From Rhizobium sp. EC-SD404 (GTDB taxonomy: Bacteria > Pseudomonadota > Alphaproteobacteria > Rhizobiales > Rhizobiaceae), in assembly GCF_902498825.1 (NCBI RefSeq), contig NZ_LR701450.1, positions 1 to 12,756 on the forward strand: a stretch of DNA of 12,756 bases. The letters run 5' to 3'. The notes under the pieces are model-generated. The model worked only from the letters and a program-made list of their open reading frames with translations, ran no database searches and was not told the origin of the DNA. A program made the translations under genes and the position numbers. How positions within the stretch are numbered: the stretch's first letter is position 1; each line of letters begins with the position of its first letter. Shown piece by piece: positions 7,176-12,756 of the stretch.

Positions 7176-8567
7176 TCAGGCGAATAAGGCCGCCCCCATT
7201 AGCGCGCATGCAAGTAAAACCTTTATCATGCCGACCTTGAAGCCAAACACTGCGATCACTGCTGCGGCGGTGAGCGCGAGTGCCACTGGATCGAGCGTGT
7301 GGAAGACGGGCAACTCGATCTCGGTTCCAAGGCCGCGCCAGGTCGTGACCTCGCCAAAAAGGGCGTGGATGGAGAACCAGATGGCAAGGTTCATGATGAC
7401 CCCGACGACGGCGGCCGTGATCGCCGTCATCGCGCCCGTCAGGGCGACGTTTTCGCGCAGCCTCTCGATGAACGGCGCGCCCAGGAAAATCCACAGGAAG
7501 CAGGGGACGAACGTTACCCATGTGGTGAGGATCGCGCCGAAGGTCGCGGCGGCAAGCGGGTGGAGACCGGCTGCCTCGCGATAGGCTGCGAGAAATCCGA
7601 CGAATTGGACGACCATGATGAGCGGGCCGGGCGTCGTCTCGGCCATGCCGAGCCCATCCAGCATTTCTCCCGGTTCAAGCCAGCCGAAATTCTGTACGGC
7701 CTCCTGTGCCACATAGCCGAGCACGGCATAGGCGCCTCCGAAAGTAACAACCGCCATCTGGCTGAAGAAGACCGCGATCTGGCTGAAGACGTTGTCCTGG
7801 CCGAAAATAATCACGAGCGCGGCAACGGGAACCAACCACAATGCAAGCAGAACGCCCGAGATGCGTAGCGACCAGGCGAGGTTCGGACGAGCGTGCTCAG
7901 GCAGTCGGTCGCCAAGCGCCGTGTCCGCATCGGGTACCGTAGCGTTCGTGCCAGACCCATGCCCGCCGCCGAGGCGAAACCATGATGAACCAGACCGCCC
8001 ACCGACATAGCCGACAAGTCCGGCCGCAAGAATAATTACAGGGAACGGAACGCCGTAGACGAAAATCGCGACGAACGCCGCCATGGCAATGGCAACCGTC
8101 GCCGGGTTCTTCAGCACGCGCCCGCCGATGCGCAGTACGGCCTGCAGCACGACGGCAAGAACAGCCGCTTTCAGACCGAAGAACAGGCCTTCCACGACAC
8201 CGACTTCACCATAGATGACATAGACGAAGCTCAGGGCGAGGATCGACAGGAAGCCTGGGAGAATGAAAAGGACGCCCGCGACAAGGCCACCCATTGTCCG
8301 GTGAAGAAGCCAGCCGACATAGATCGCCAGTTGCTGCGCTTCGGGGCCAGGCAACAGCATGCAGTAGTTGAGCGCGTGCAGAAAGCGATGCTCGCCGATC
8401 CAGCGCTTCTCCTCGACCAGGATTCGATGCATCACGGCAATCTGCCCGGCTGGGCCGCCGAAGCTGAGGGCGGCGATCCGCGCCCAAACGCGAACCGCTT
8501 CCTTGAACGATATGTTGTGACCGGTGTTGTCGGCGGCCGCCGGATCGGTCTTGCTAATCTGATCCAT
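7176..8567 (-). CDS. chrA: ChrA, chromate transporter (two-domain CHR family)
   Basis: An inner-membrane transporter of the CHR family, which exports chromate from the cytoplasm and so confers Cr(VI) resistance. The product is 463 residues, typical of the long two-domain ChrA. The first CHR repeat includes SFGGPAGQIAVMHR (about 34-47) and LLPGPEAQQLAIYVGW (about 70-85). The second has VTFGGAYAVLGYVAQEAV (about 273-290) and AETTPGPLIMVVQFVGF (about 308-324). Both repeats are followed by several hydrophobic membrane segments, and a hydrophilic linker lies at about 190-230. The ATG at 8567 begins 1 nt after the stop of the rhodanese-ChrB gene, which indicates translational coupling. A longer open frame up to 8813 is an overlap artefact inside that upstream gene. 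The family and the conserved motifs are clear. Transport direction and substrate are taken from the family. Confidence 0.95.
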   Translation of the reverse strand: MDQISKTDPAAADNTGHNISFKEAVRVWARIAALSFGGPAGQIAVMHRILVEEKRWIGEHRFLHALNYCMLLPGPEAQQLAIYVGWLLHRTMGGLVAGVLFILPGFLSILALSFVYVIYGEVGVVEGLFFGLKAAVLAVVLQAVLRIGGRVLKNPATVAIAMAAFVAIFVYGVPFPVIILAAGLVGYVGGRSGSSWFRLGGGHGSGTNATVPDADTALGDRLPEHARPNLAWSLRISGVLLALWLVPVAALVIIFGQDNVFSQIAVFFSQMAVVTFGGAYAVLGYVAQEAVQNFGWLEPGEMLDGLGMAETTPGPLIMVVQFVGFLAAYREAAGLHPLAAATFGAILTTWVTFVPCFLWIFLGAPFIERLRENVALTGAMTAITAAVVGVIMNLAIWFSIHALFGEVTTWRGLGTEIELPVFHTLDPVALALTAAAVIAVFGFKVGMIKVLLACALMGAALFA

Positions 8568-8568
8568 G

Positions 8569-9384
8569 TCAGGCACCCGGCTTCGTGTGCGGCCAGTTGT
8601 GAGTCTCGCCGGTCGCGTCCCGGCACCAGCGATAGAAGGCGTCGTAGAGAAGCATCCCGGCATCGAGTTGTTCGAGATCGTCGGCATACATGCGCGACAG
8701 TCCAAGCGATGCCGCGAGAAGACCAGGAGCCTCCGGTGCAAGGTCCGGTCGTGCCGTATCCGCACCTCGCACGATCGCAGCAAGACGCAGGAGCGGTGCG
8801 GTCGCCAGGCCAAATTCCTGGATCATGACATCAAAGGTACAAAGGTCGCCGCGATGGCTCCAGAAGACGCTGTCGACGTCGAACGGCGCGCCGCCGAATC
8901 TTTCGGCCACCGCAGCGACTTCCGCCGGGGTGACGAACAGGATGATAGCGTCAGGATCGACGAACCGTCGGATCAACCACGGACACGCGATCCGGTCGAT
9001 CTTCGGGCGTGCCCGGGTTACCCAAACGGTTCGGCCGTCGACGTTAGGCTTCTCGCTCTTTTCCGTCGGCACAAGCGGATGGCGTGCGTCGCGCCATGCC
9101 TCGAAACCGCCTTCGAGAATTTCGGCGGCAGTACCGTGCGCGCGCAGGAATGCCGCGACACCTTCGCTCAGTTTGTGGCCCTGTTGGCAGTATACGATGG
9201 CAGGGGCACGGACCGATCCGATCCAGTCAGCAAGGCGATCCGCATTCCGGCGTCGCGCTGAGGGAATCAGTCTCGGATCGGACTGGAAATCCGCATCGTT
9301 GCGAACGTCGATCAGCGTCGGGCATTTCGGCGTACCGATGAGCCGTGCCAGTTTTTCAGGAGAAATGGTGGTCGTCGAAGACAT
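8569..9384 (-). CDS. chrB: Rhodanese-ChrB domain fusion, chromate resistance protein
   Basis: Probably a cytoplasmic accessory protein of chromate resistance, coupled to chrA. The product is 271 residues. Residues about 8-105 form a rhodanese domain with LIDVRND (24-30) and the active-site loop YCQQGHK, catalytic candidate C66. Residues about 118-257 match the ChrB C-terminal domain: VTRARPKIDRIACPWLIRRF, HRGDLCTFDVMIQEFGL, IVRGADT, and a YDAFYRWCR end. The usual ChrB N-terminal domain is absent and replaced by the rhodanese. The chromate-responsive regulator role described for classical ChrB therefore cannot be assumed. A sulfur-transfer or redox role is an inference. The ATG at 9384 is chosen because GGGAGGG lies 6 nt upstream on the minus strand. 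The in-frame extension to 9483 lacks family sequence. It is separated from the upstream nickel exporter gene by 109 bp. Confidence 0.9.
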   Translation of the reverse strand: MSSTTTISPEKLARLIGTPKCPTLIDVRNDADFQSDPRLIPSARRRNADRLADWIGSVRAPAIVYCQQGHKLSEGVAAFLRAHGTAAEILEGGFEAWRDARHPLVPTEKSEKPNVDGRTVWVTRARPKIDRIACPWLIRRFVDPDAIILFVTPAEVAAVAERFGGAPFDVDSVFWSHRGDLCTFDVMIQEFGLATAPLLRLAAIVRGADTARPDLAPEAPGLLAASLGLSRMYADDLEQLDAGMLLYDAFYRWCRDATGETHNWPHTKPGA

Positions 9385-9390
9385 GATGCG

Positions 9391-9397
9391 CCCTCCC
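9391..9397 (-). promoter_or_regulatory. Ribosome binding site of the rhodanese-ChrB gene
   Basis: The minus strand reads GGGAGGG, 6 nt before the ATG at 9384. This is the clearest Shine-Dalgarno sequence in the right block and decides the start against the longer open frame. Confidence 0.7.
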
Positions 9398-9438
9398 GTT
9401 TCAGGGTTTATGGACGCGATTCTTGGGCTGACGCCTCG

Positions 9439-9459
9439 TGGGGAGACCGCATGTCCCCA
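9439..9459. promoter_or_regulatory. Inverted repeat in the nickel exporter-chrB gap
   Basis: TGGGGA (9439-9444) and TCCCCA (9454-9459) form a perfect inverted repeat with a 9-bp centre. Two flanking bases extend it with one mismatch. It lies in the only sizeable gap of the five-gene minus-strand run, about 55 nt upstream of the ChrB start. It could be an operator for a separate chr promoter or a 3' hairpin of the nickel genes. No T-run follows it on the minus strand. Confidence 0.35.
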
Positions 9460-9493
9460 TGGCTCAATTCCATTCCCTCTCACGAACCGATTG

Positions 9494-10222
9494 TCAAGAC
9501 ACCGCGACTGTCCGGAACGCGATCAGCACCAGTATCAGACCGGCCAGTCCTTCGATCACCCGGCTCACCCGGTTAAGCAGCAAGGGATGTGACGCGATCA
9601 AGGCCGCAAGCGCCTGACGGAAGAAGACGGTGGCAAGCGCGACAGTCGAAAGCGTCGTTGCGACGCCAAGCATCATCATGGCCGCGAAGGCCAGCCCAGC
9701 CTCGGTGACGCCGCGCTGCATCGAAAAGATCATGACGAACAGCGTGAGCGGACACGGGATCAGCCCGGCGACGATGCCGACCAGCAAGCCTTTGTTGTCA
9801 CCATCACAGTGCCGGTGCCCACATATCGCGCGCCACAGCATCCATAGTCCGATGAGGCCCAGGAGACTGCGGCTGATATTTTCCATGGCGGGTGCGCGAC
9901 CGACGCTGCCGAGTGCGATGGAAATGAGCGGCAGCGAGAACAGCGCGATGATCACAGCCATCAGGACATGGGTGAACGACAAGGTCAGCGAAACCGCCAG
10001 ACCGCGTGCGACAGAGATCGTCGATCCGGCGAGATAGGTCGCCAGAACCGTCTTGCTGTGCCCCGGCGTCATCGCATGGACGGCGCCGAAGACGATCGCC
10101 ATCGGCAGAAACGTCGCCAGGTCCAGCCATCCGCCGCCGGAAGCGAATGCCCGGATCGTGTCGGCAAAGGTCAGATAGATGTCCCGCTGGACGTCGATCA
10201 GGCTCTGGACGAGGAACGGCAT
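9494..10222 (-). CDS. NicO/RcnA-family nickel/cobalt exporter
   Basis: An inner-membrane protein that probably exports Ni(II) and/or Co(II). The product is 242 residues, slightly shorter than E. coli RcnA. The signature HAMTPGHSKTVLATYLAGS (49-67) contains H49 and H55. A second conserved segment, GLIPCPLTLFVM (153-164), follows a short cytosolic-type loop GHRHCDGD (135-142), which replaces the longer His-rich loop of RcnA. About six hydrophobic segments are visible. A possible ribosome binding site GGAAAG lies about 8 nt upstream of the ATG at 10222. It lies 38 nt after the MFS gene and is most like the NicO-type member of ncr nickel-resistance operons. Substrate preference cannot be told from sequence. 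Confidence 0.88.
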   Translation of the reverse strand: MPFLVQSLIDVQRDIYLTFADTIRAFASGGGWLDLATFLPMAIVFGAVHAMTPGHSKTVLATYLAGSTISVARGLAVSLTLSFTHVLMAVIIALFSLPLISIALGSVGRAPAMENISRSLLGLIGLWMLWRAICGHRHCDGDNKGLLVGIVAGLIPCPLTLFVMIFSMQRGVTEAGLAFAAMMMLGVATTLSTVALATVFFRQALAALIASHPLLLNRVSRVIEGLAGLILVLIAFRTVAVS

Positions 10223-10260
10223 GCTTTACGCTTTCCGATGCGGGCCGGATTGGCGCTCCT

Positions 10261-11583
10261 TCAAGGGCGCGCTTGTGGCCACGCATCGTGAAGATCGTCG
10301 ATCACGAAGGCATGGGCGTGGCGTCGGTTGCCGGCATGCCCTCCTTGCGTCCAGTGCGGATGACTAGCCGGCAGGTTCGCATGGTCGTGTTCGACGATTT
10401 CAGGGTCGCCGGCAGGCCAAAGCATGGCCGAACAGGTTACGCCCGCGACTGCGATTGTCGCCAAGATCGTGGCCGTGGCTGGCAGTCCAAGGCTGGCGCC
10501 GGCCCATCCGGCAAGCGGATAGGTGATGAGCCAGCACGCATGGGACAGGGCGAATTGCGCGGCGAACAAGGCCGGACGATCTTCCGGATGGGACGAGCGC
10601 CTGAGCAGGCGGCCGGAAGGCGTCAGCGCGAGCGAAAAGCCAATGCCCATAAAGCCCCAAACCAGAAGCAGAAGGCCGTAAGAGTGGATGAACGCGGCGG
10701 CTCCTGTGGCGATCGTGATCACCGAGGCACCTGCAAGCATCACTGGACGATCGGCGAGACTGTCGAGCAGCCGGGGCAGCAACAACGCGACCGCCATGGA
10801 TCCGCCGCCAAACGCTGCGAGCGCGCCCGCCGTCTCGCTCTGCCCAAGCCCGAAGATCGCCTGGACGTAGACGACGGTGTTGACGATGACGAATGCGCTG
10901 CCGCCGGCAACGGCCATGTTGATGGCCAGCAATCCGCGCAGGCGGGGAGTGGCGAGATAGATGCGGATGCCGCGCGTGGTGCGATCGTAGATGCCGCGAG
11001 GTTTGCTCGGCTTCGGGCTCGGAAGAAGGACCGTCAGCACGAGGGCTGCGGATGCAAGAAAGCCAACGACCGTGCCGGCAAAGAGATTGTGGAAGCTGAT
11101 AATTGTGAGAAGAGCGGCGGCAATCATGGGGCTGACGAGACTTTCCAGATCATAGGCCAGCCTTGAGAGGGAAAGCGCTCGCGTATAATCCTTCTCGTCC
11201 GGCAGCACGTCTGGAATGGTCGCCTGAAACGTCGGCGTGAATGCAGCAGACGCCGACTGAAGCGCGAAGATCAGCACATAGACCTGCCAGACTTCCGAAA
11301 CGAAGGGCAGCAGTAAGGCGACTGCCGCCCGGACGAGATCGAGCGCGACCAGGGTTGTCCGGCGGGGCAACCGCTCGGCAAAGGCAGCAGCGATCGGCGC
11401 GACGCCGACATAGGCCACCATCTTGATGGCAAGCGCGGTCCCAAGCACGGCGCCCGCGTTATCGCCGGCCAGATCGAAGGCAAGCAGGCCGAGCCCCACT
11501 GTCGCAAGCCCGGTGCCGAGCAACGCAAGGATTTGGGCCAGAAAGAGATGCCGATAGGTGCGGTTCTTGAGAACGGCAATCAT
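10261..11583 (-). CDS. NreB-like MFS metal exporter with histidine-rich C-terminus
   Basis: A major facilitator superfamily inner-membrane exporter, probably for nickel. The product is 440 residues with about 12 hydrophobic segments. The N-terminus NRTYRHLFLAQILALLGTGLATV and the loop after the second segment (FAERLPRRTTLVALDLVRA) are typical MFS. The last about 50 residues (389-440) leave the membrane and carry eight histidines (near 399, 401, 408, 410, 416, 422, 424 and 432), including EHDH, SHPH and RRHAHAFVID. This is the hallmark of NreB/NcrA-type nickel-resistance proteins, where the tail is thought to bind the metal. The gene starts 12 nt after the CsoR-like gene and 38 nt before the NicO-family gene, consistent with one transcript. 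The start at 11583 is supported by alignment of the N-terminus with the first membrane helix. Confidence 0.88.
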   Translation of the reverse strand: MIAVLKNRTYRHLFLAQILALLGTGLATVGLGLLAFDLAGDNAGAVLGTALAIKMVAYVGVAPIAAAFAERLPRRTTLVALDLVRAAVALLLPFVSEVWQVYVLIFALQSASAAFTPTFQATIPDVLPDEKDYTRALSLSRLAYDLESLVSPMIAAALLTIISFHNLFAGTVVGFLASAALVLTVLLPSPKPSKPRGIYDRTTRGIRIYLATPRLRGLLAINMAVAGGSAFVIVNTVVYVQAIFGLGQSETAGALAAFGGGSMAVALLLPRLLDSLADRPVMLAGASVITIATGAAAFIHSYGLLLLVWGFMGIGFSLALTPSGRLLRRSSHPEDRPALFAAQFALSHACWLITYPLAGWAGASLGLPATATILATIAVAGVTCSAMLWPAGDPEIVEHDHANLPASHPHWTQGGHAGNRRHAHAFVIDDLHDAWPQARP

Positions 11584-11595
11584 GAGGAAGCGCCT

Positions 11596-11874
11596 TCAGA
11601 GATATTTTGCCAGTGCCTTGAGGTCGTCGACGAACTGGCGGTCCGGACCTGCCTCGCGGTCGCTCGGCGTTCCCAGGCAATGATCGAGATGATCGTGAAT
11701 GAGGGTCCGCTTGGCCTGCTGAACGGCCTTCTCCACGGCGTGCATCTGCTGCGCGATGTCGAGGCACGGACGCTCCGCCTCGATCATCGCAATGATGCTC
11801 TTGAGATGTCCTTCAGCGCGCTTGAGGCGCTTGACGATGTCGGGGTGAGAGGCATGAAGGTCGGCATGAGTCAT
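11596..11874 (-). CDS. CsoR/RcnR-family metal-sensing repressor
   Basis: A small all-alpha cytoplasmic repressor (DUF156 family) that binds G/C-tract operators and releases DNA on metal binding. The product is 92 residues, normal for the family. The core reads HPDIVKRLKRAEGHLKSI (10-27), then C37, then the second helix HDHLDHCL with H60, H62, H65 and C66. The spacing C37-H62-C66 reproduces the C-x24-H-x3-C ligand positions of CsoR. The N-terminal histidines H3, H7 and H10 add the extra ligand type used by nickel and cobalt sensors such as RcnR and InrS. Given the nickel-type neighbours downstream, I infer Ni(II)/Co(II) rather than Cu(I) sensing. No Shine-Dalgarno sequence precedes the ATG, and the apparent -10 box ends 6 nt before it, so the mRNA may be leaderless. 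Confidence 0.9.
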   Translation of the reverse strand: MTHADLHASHPDIVKRLKRAEGHLKSIIAMIEAERPCLDIAQQMHAVEKAVQQAKRTLIHDHLDHCLGTPSDREAGPDRQFVDDLKALAKYL

Positions 11875-11880
11875 TGCAAG

Positions 11881-11909
11881 AAGCTATCCCCCCGGGGAGG
11901 ATAGGGCAA
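11881..11909 (-). promoter_or_regulatory. Promoter and overlapping operator of the CsoR/RcnR-like gene
   Basis: On the minus strand a -35-like TTGCCC (11904-11909) and a -10-like TAGCTT (11881-11886) stand 17 bp apart. The 21-bp palindrome at 11884-11904 covers the spacer. It has CTATCC/GGATAG arms and a C/G-tract centre, and resembles the G-tract operators of the CsoR/RcnR family. Autorepression by the adjacent gene product is the natural reading. The -10 match is weak. Confidence 0.6.
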
Positions 11910-11977
11910 GCGCCATCATCTCGCCACCGAATCGCGGGAAAGGTGCTCTTAACCATTGCGGGGGTATCGCTGGCACT

Positions 11978-12355
11978 ATGGTCAACCGTCTTCAAAGCGT
12001 CGCGCTGCGCGTCGTCATCGTCTGTGCGATGGCGTTGTCGCTTATGCTGGCGCCGCCGACGGGATCAATGTCCCATGATCCGTTCACGGTTGCGCAGGCC
12101 GAGGCCGAACGCCATCAGGCGCTTTCCGCAGAAATTGCAGAACACGGACATTCCCATGACGATGGCTGGAGCGATGAGGCCCACTCGGGCCATCTCCACG
12201 GTCATGATGCTTCGGACCATCTGCACGACACGCCGGGCGACCCACCCGCAACGCCAGCCATGCTTGTCGCCGCCAGCGAGAGCTGGGATGTCGCGAGCTT
12301 CTACGACATTCTCCCATTGCAGATATTCGAACTGGATCGACCGCCACGCGCCTGA
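11978..12355 (+). CDS. Secreted histidine-rich small protein, probable periplasmic metal binder
   Basis: The product is 125 residues. A signal peptide is visible: basic start (MVNR...R11) and hydrophobic core VVIVCAMALSLML, with cleavage possibly near residue 30. The mature part is acidic and histidine-rich, with about 11 histidines at positions 33-83, including HGHSHDDG and GHLHGHDASDHLHD. It then ends in a hydrophobic/acidic tail without histidines. Such proteins accompany nickel/cobalt genes in alphaproteobacteria, and periplasmic metal buffering is inferred. It diverges from the CsoR/RcnR-like gene across 103 bp, and a hupE-like gene follows 58 nt downstream. A G-tract, GCGGGGGTATC (11959-11969), precedes the start and could be a second repressor half-site. 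I know of no characterised member. Confidence 0.75.
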   Translation: MVNRLQSVALRVVIVCAMALSLMLAPPTGSMSHDPFTVAQAEAERHQALSAEIAEHGHSHDDGWSDEAHSGHLHGHDASDHLHDTPGDPPATPAMLVAASESWDVASFYDILPLQIFELDRPPRA

Positions 12356-12366
12356 GCGATAGCCCG

Positions 12367-12384
12367 GCCTCGAAAAACCGAGGC
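12367..12384 (+). terminator. Stem-loop between the His-rich gene and the hupE-like gene
   Basis: GCCTCG and CGAGGC form a perfect 6-bp stem with loop AAAAAC, 12 nt after the stop of the His-rich gene. It is followed by TCGTTCTTCC, a poor T-rich tail. It may attenuate read-through into the next gene or only stabilise the 3' end. Confidence 0.35.
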
Positions 12385-12413
12385 TCGTTCTTCCTCAATG
12401 CGGATATCGATCC

Positions 12414-12756
12414 ATGACACGACCACCTTCTCGGGGTGTCGGTCGAACGCTTCCGGCGTTCGCTCCCCACCTCACGACCGGGCTCATCGCGCTCGGCTTG
12501 ATGCTCGCCTGCGCGTCCTCGGCGCTGGCCCACGCGGTCACCGCCGGCGATCAAGGCTACATCCAGGAAATCAGCGGGGTGAATCTCATTCCGTTTATCT
12601 ATCTGGGGGCCAAGCACATGGTCACCGGCTACGACCACATCCTGTTCCTGCTCGGCGTGATCTTCTTCCTTTACCGGATGCAGCACATCGCCATTTACGT
12701 GACGCTGTTTGCCATCGGTCATTCGACGACCATGCTTCTCGGCGTCTACTTCAACA
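12414..12756 (+). CDS. hupE: HupE/UreJ-family membrane protein, truncated by the window end
   Basis: The first 114 codons of a nickel/cobalt permease-type protein; the rest lies beyond 12756. A signal peptide ends at ASSALA, so the mature chain would begin at H40 (HAVTAGD), as in many HupE proteins. The family motif HMVTGYDHILFLLGV (68-82) carries H68, D74 and H75. HSTTMLLGV (103-111) follows in the next membrane segment. HupE proteins are described as Ni(II)/Co(II) uptake permeases, which would be opposite in direction to the exporters across the divergent promoter. Direction here is not shown by sequence. The ATG at 12414 has no strong ribosome binding site. The other nearby ATG at 12398 is out of frame. 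The gene probably forms an operon with the His-rich protein. Confidence 0.85.
   Translation, partial: MTRPPSRGVGRTLPAFAPHLTTGLIALGLMLACASSALAHAVTAGDQGYIQEISGVNLIPFIYLGAKHMVTGYDHILFLLGVIFFLYRMQHIAIYVTLFAIGHSTTMLLGVYFN

Noticed and set aside
8568..8813. Longer chrA start at 8813
   Set aside because: The extension overlaps the ChrB coding frame and has low-quality Arg/Ser-rich sequence. ATG 8567 begins the normal ChrA N-terminus.
9385..9483. Longer start of the rhodanese-ChrB gene at 9483
   Set aside because: No family sequence in the extension, and the strong GGGAGGG site supports the ATG at 9384.
10006..11166. 386-codon open frame on the plus strand
   Set aside because: It lies opposite the MFS exporter and its product is a low-complexity Arg/Gly/Ala-rich chain typical of the antisense of a GC-rich gene.
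12084..12722. 212-codon minus-strand open frame
   Set aside because: It runs antisense across the His-rich gene and the hupE-like gene, both of which have clear signal peptides and motifs.

Overview
The window reads as a high-GC alphaproteobacterial sequence, possibly a sphingomonad or rhizobial relative. This is judged from codon use and protein style, not from any marker gene. It holds two functional blocks separated by a gene-free spacer: a probable anti-phage defence locus on the left (about 422-6809) and a metal and chromate resistance region on the right (about 7176-12756). No rRNA, tRNA, CRISPR array or intact insertion sequence was seen.

Left block. A 1522-residue protein on the minus strand (422-4990) joins an N-terminal Mrr/Cap4-like PD-(D/E)xK nuclease to a STAND-type P-loop NTPase and a very long C-terminal region. 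This is the layout of the Avs (AVAST) anti-phage sensors. A 564-residue protein on the plus strand (5115-6809) diverges from it. I cannot assign that protein to a characterised family. Near its C-terminus it carries an R-x5-H motif that could belong to a HEPN-type RNase. The two genes share a 124-bp divergent promoter region that contains nested inverted repeats. This pair is the best candidate in the window for a poorly described system.

Spacer. Positions 6810-7175 carry no convincing gene. They contain two diverged copies of a 45-bp direct repeat and a 17-bp palindrome just downstream of chrA. The left edge (1-421) is likewise without a recognisable gene.

Right block. Five genes run on the minus strand in the order CsoR/RcnR-family metal sensor, NreB-like MFS exporter with a histidine-rich tail, NicO/RcnA-like nickel/cobalt exporter, rhodanese-ChrB fusion, and ChrA chromate transporter. 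The first three resemble ncr/nre-type nickel-resistance operons. The last two form a chromate module coupled by a 1-nt gap. Diverging from the sensor gene are a secreted histidine-rich small protein and the start of a HupE/UreJ-family membrane protein cut by the window end. The intergenic region between them holds a G/C-tract palindrome placed between apparent -35 and -10 elements of the sensor gene. This suggests that one metal-responsive repressor controls the sensor/efflux genes, and perhaps the divergent genes as well.
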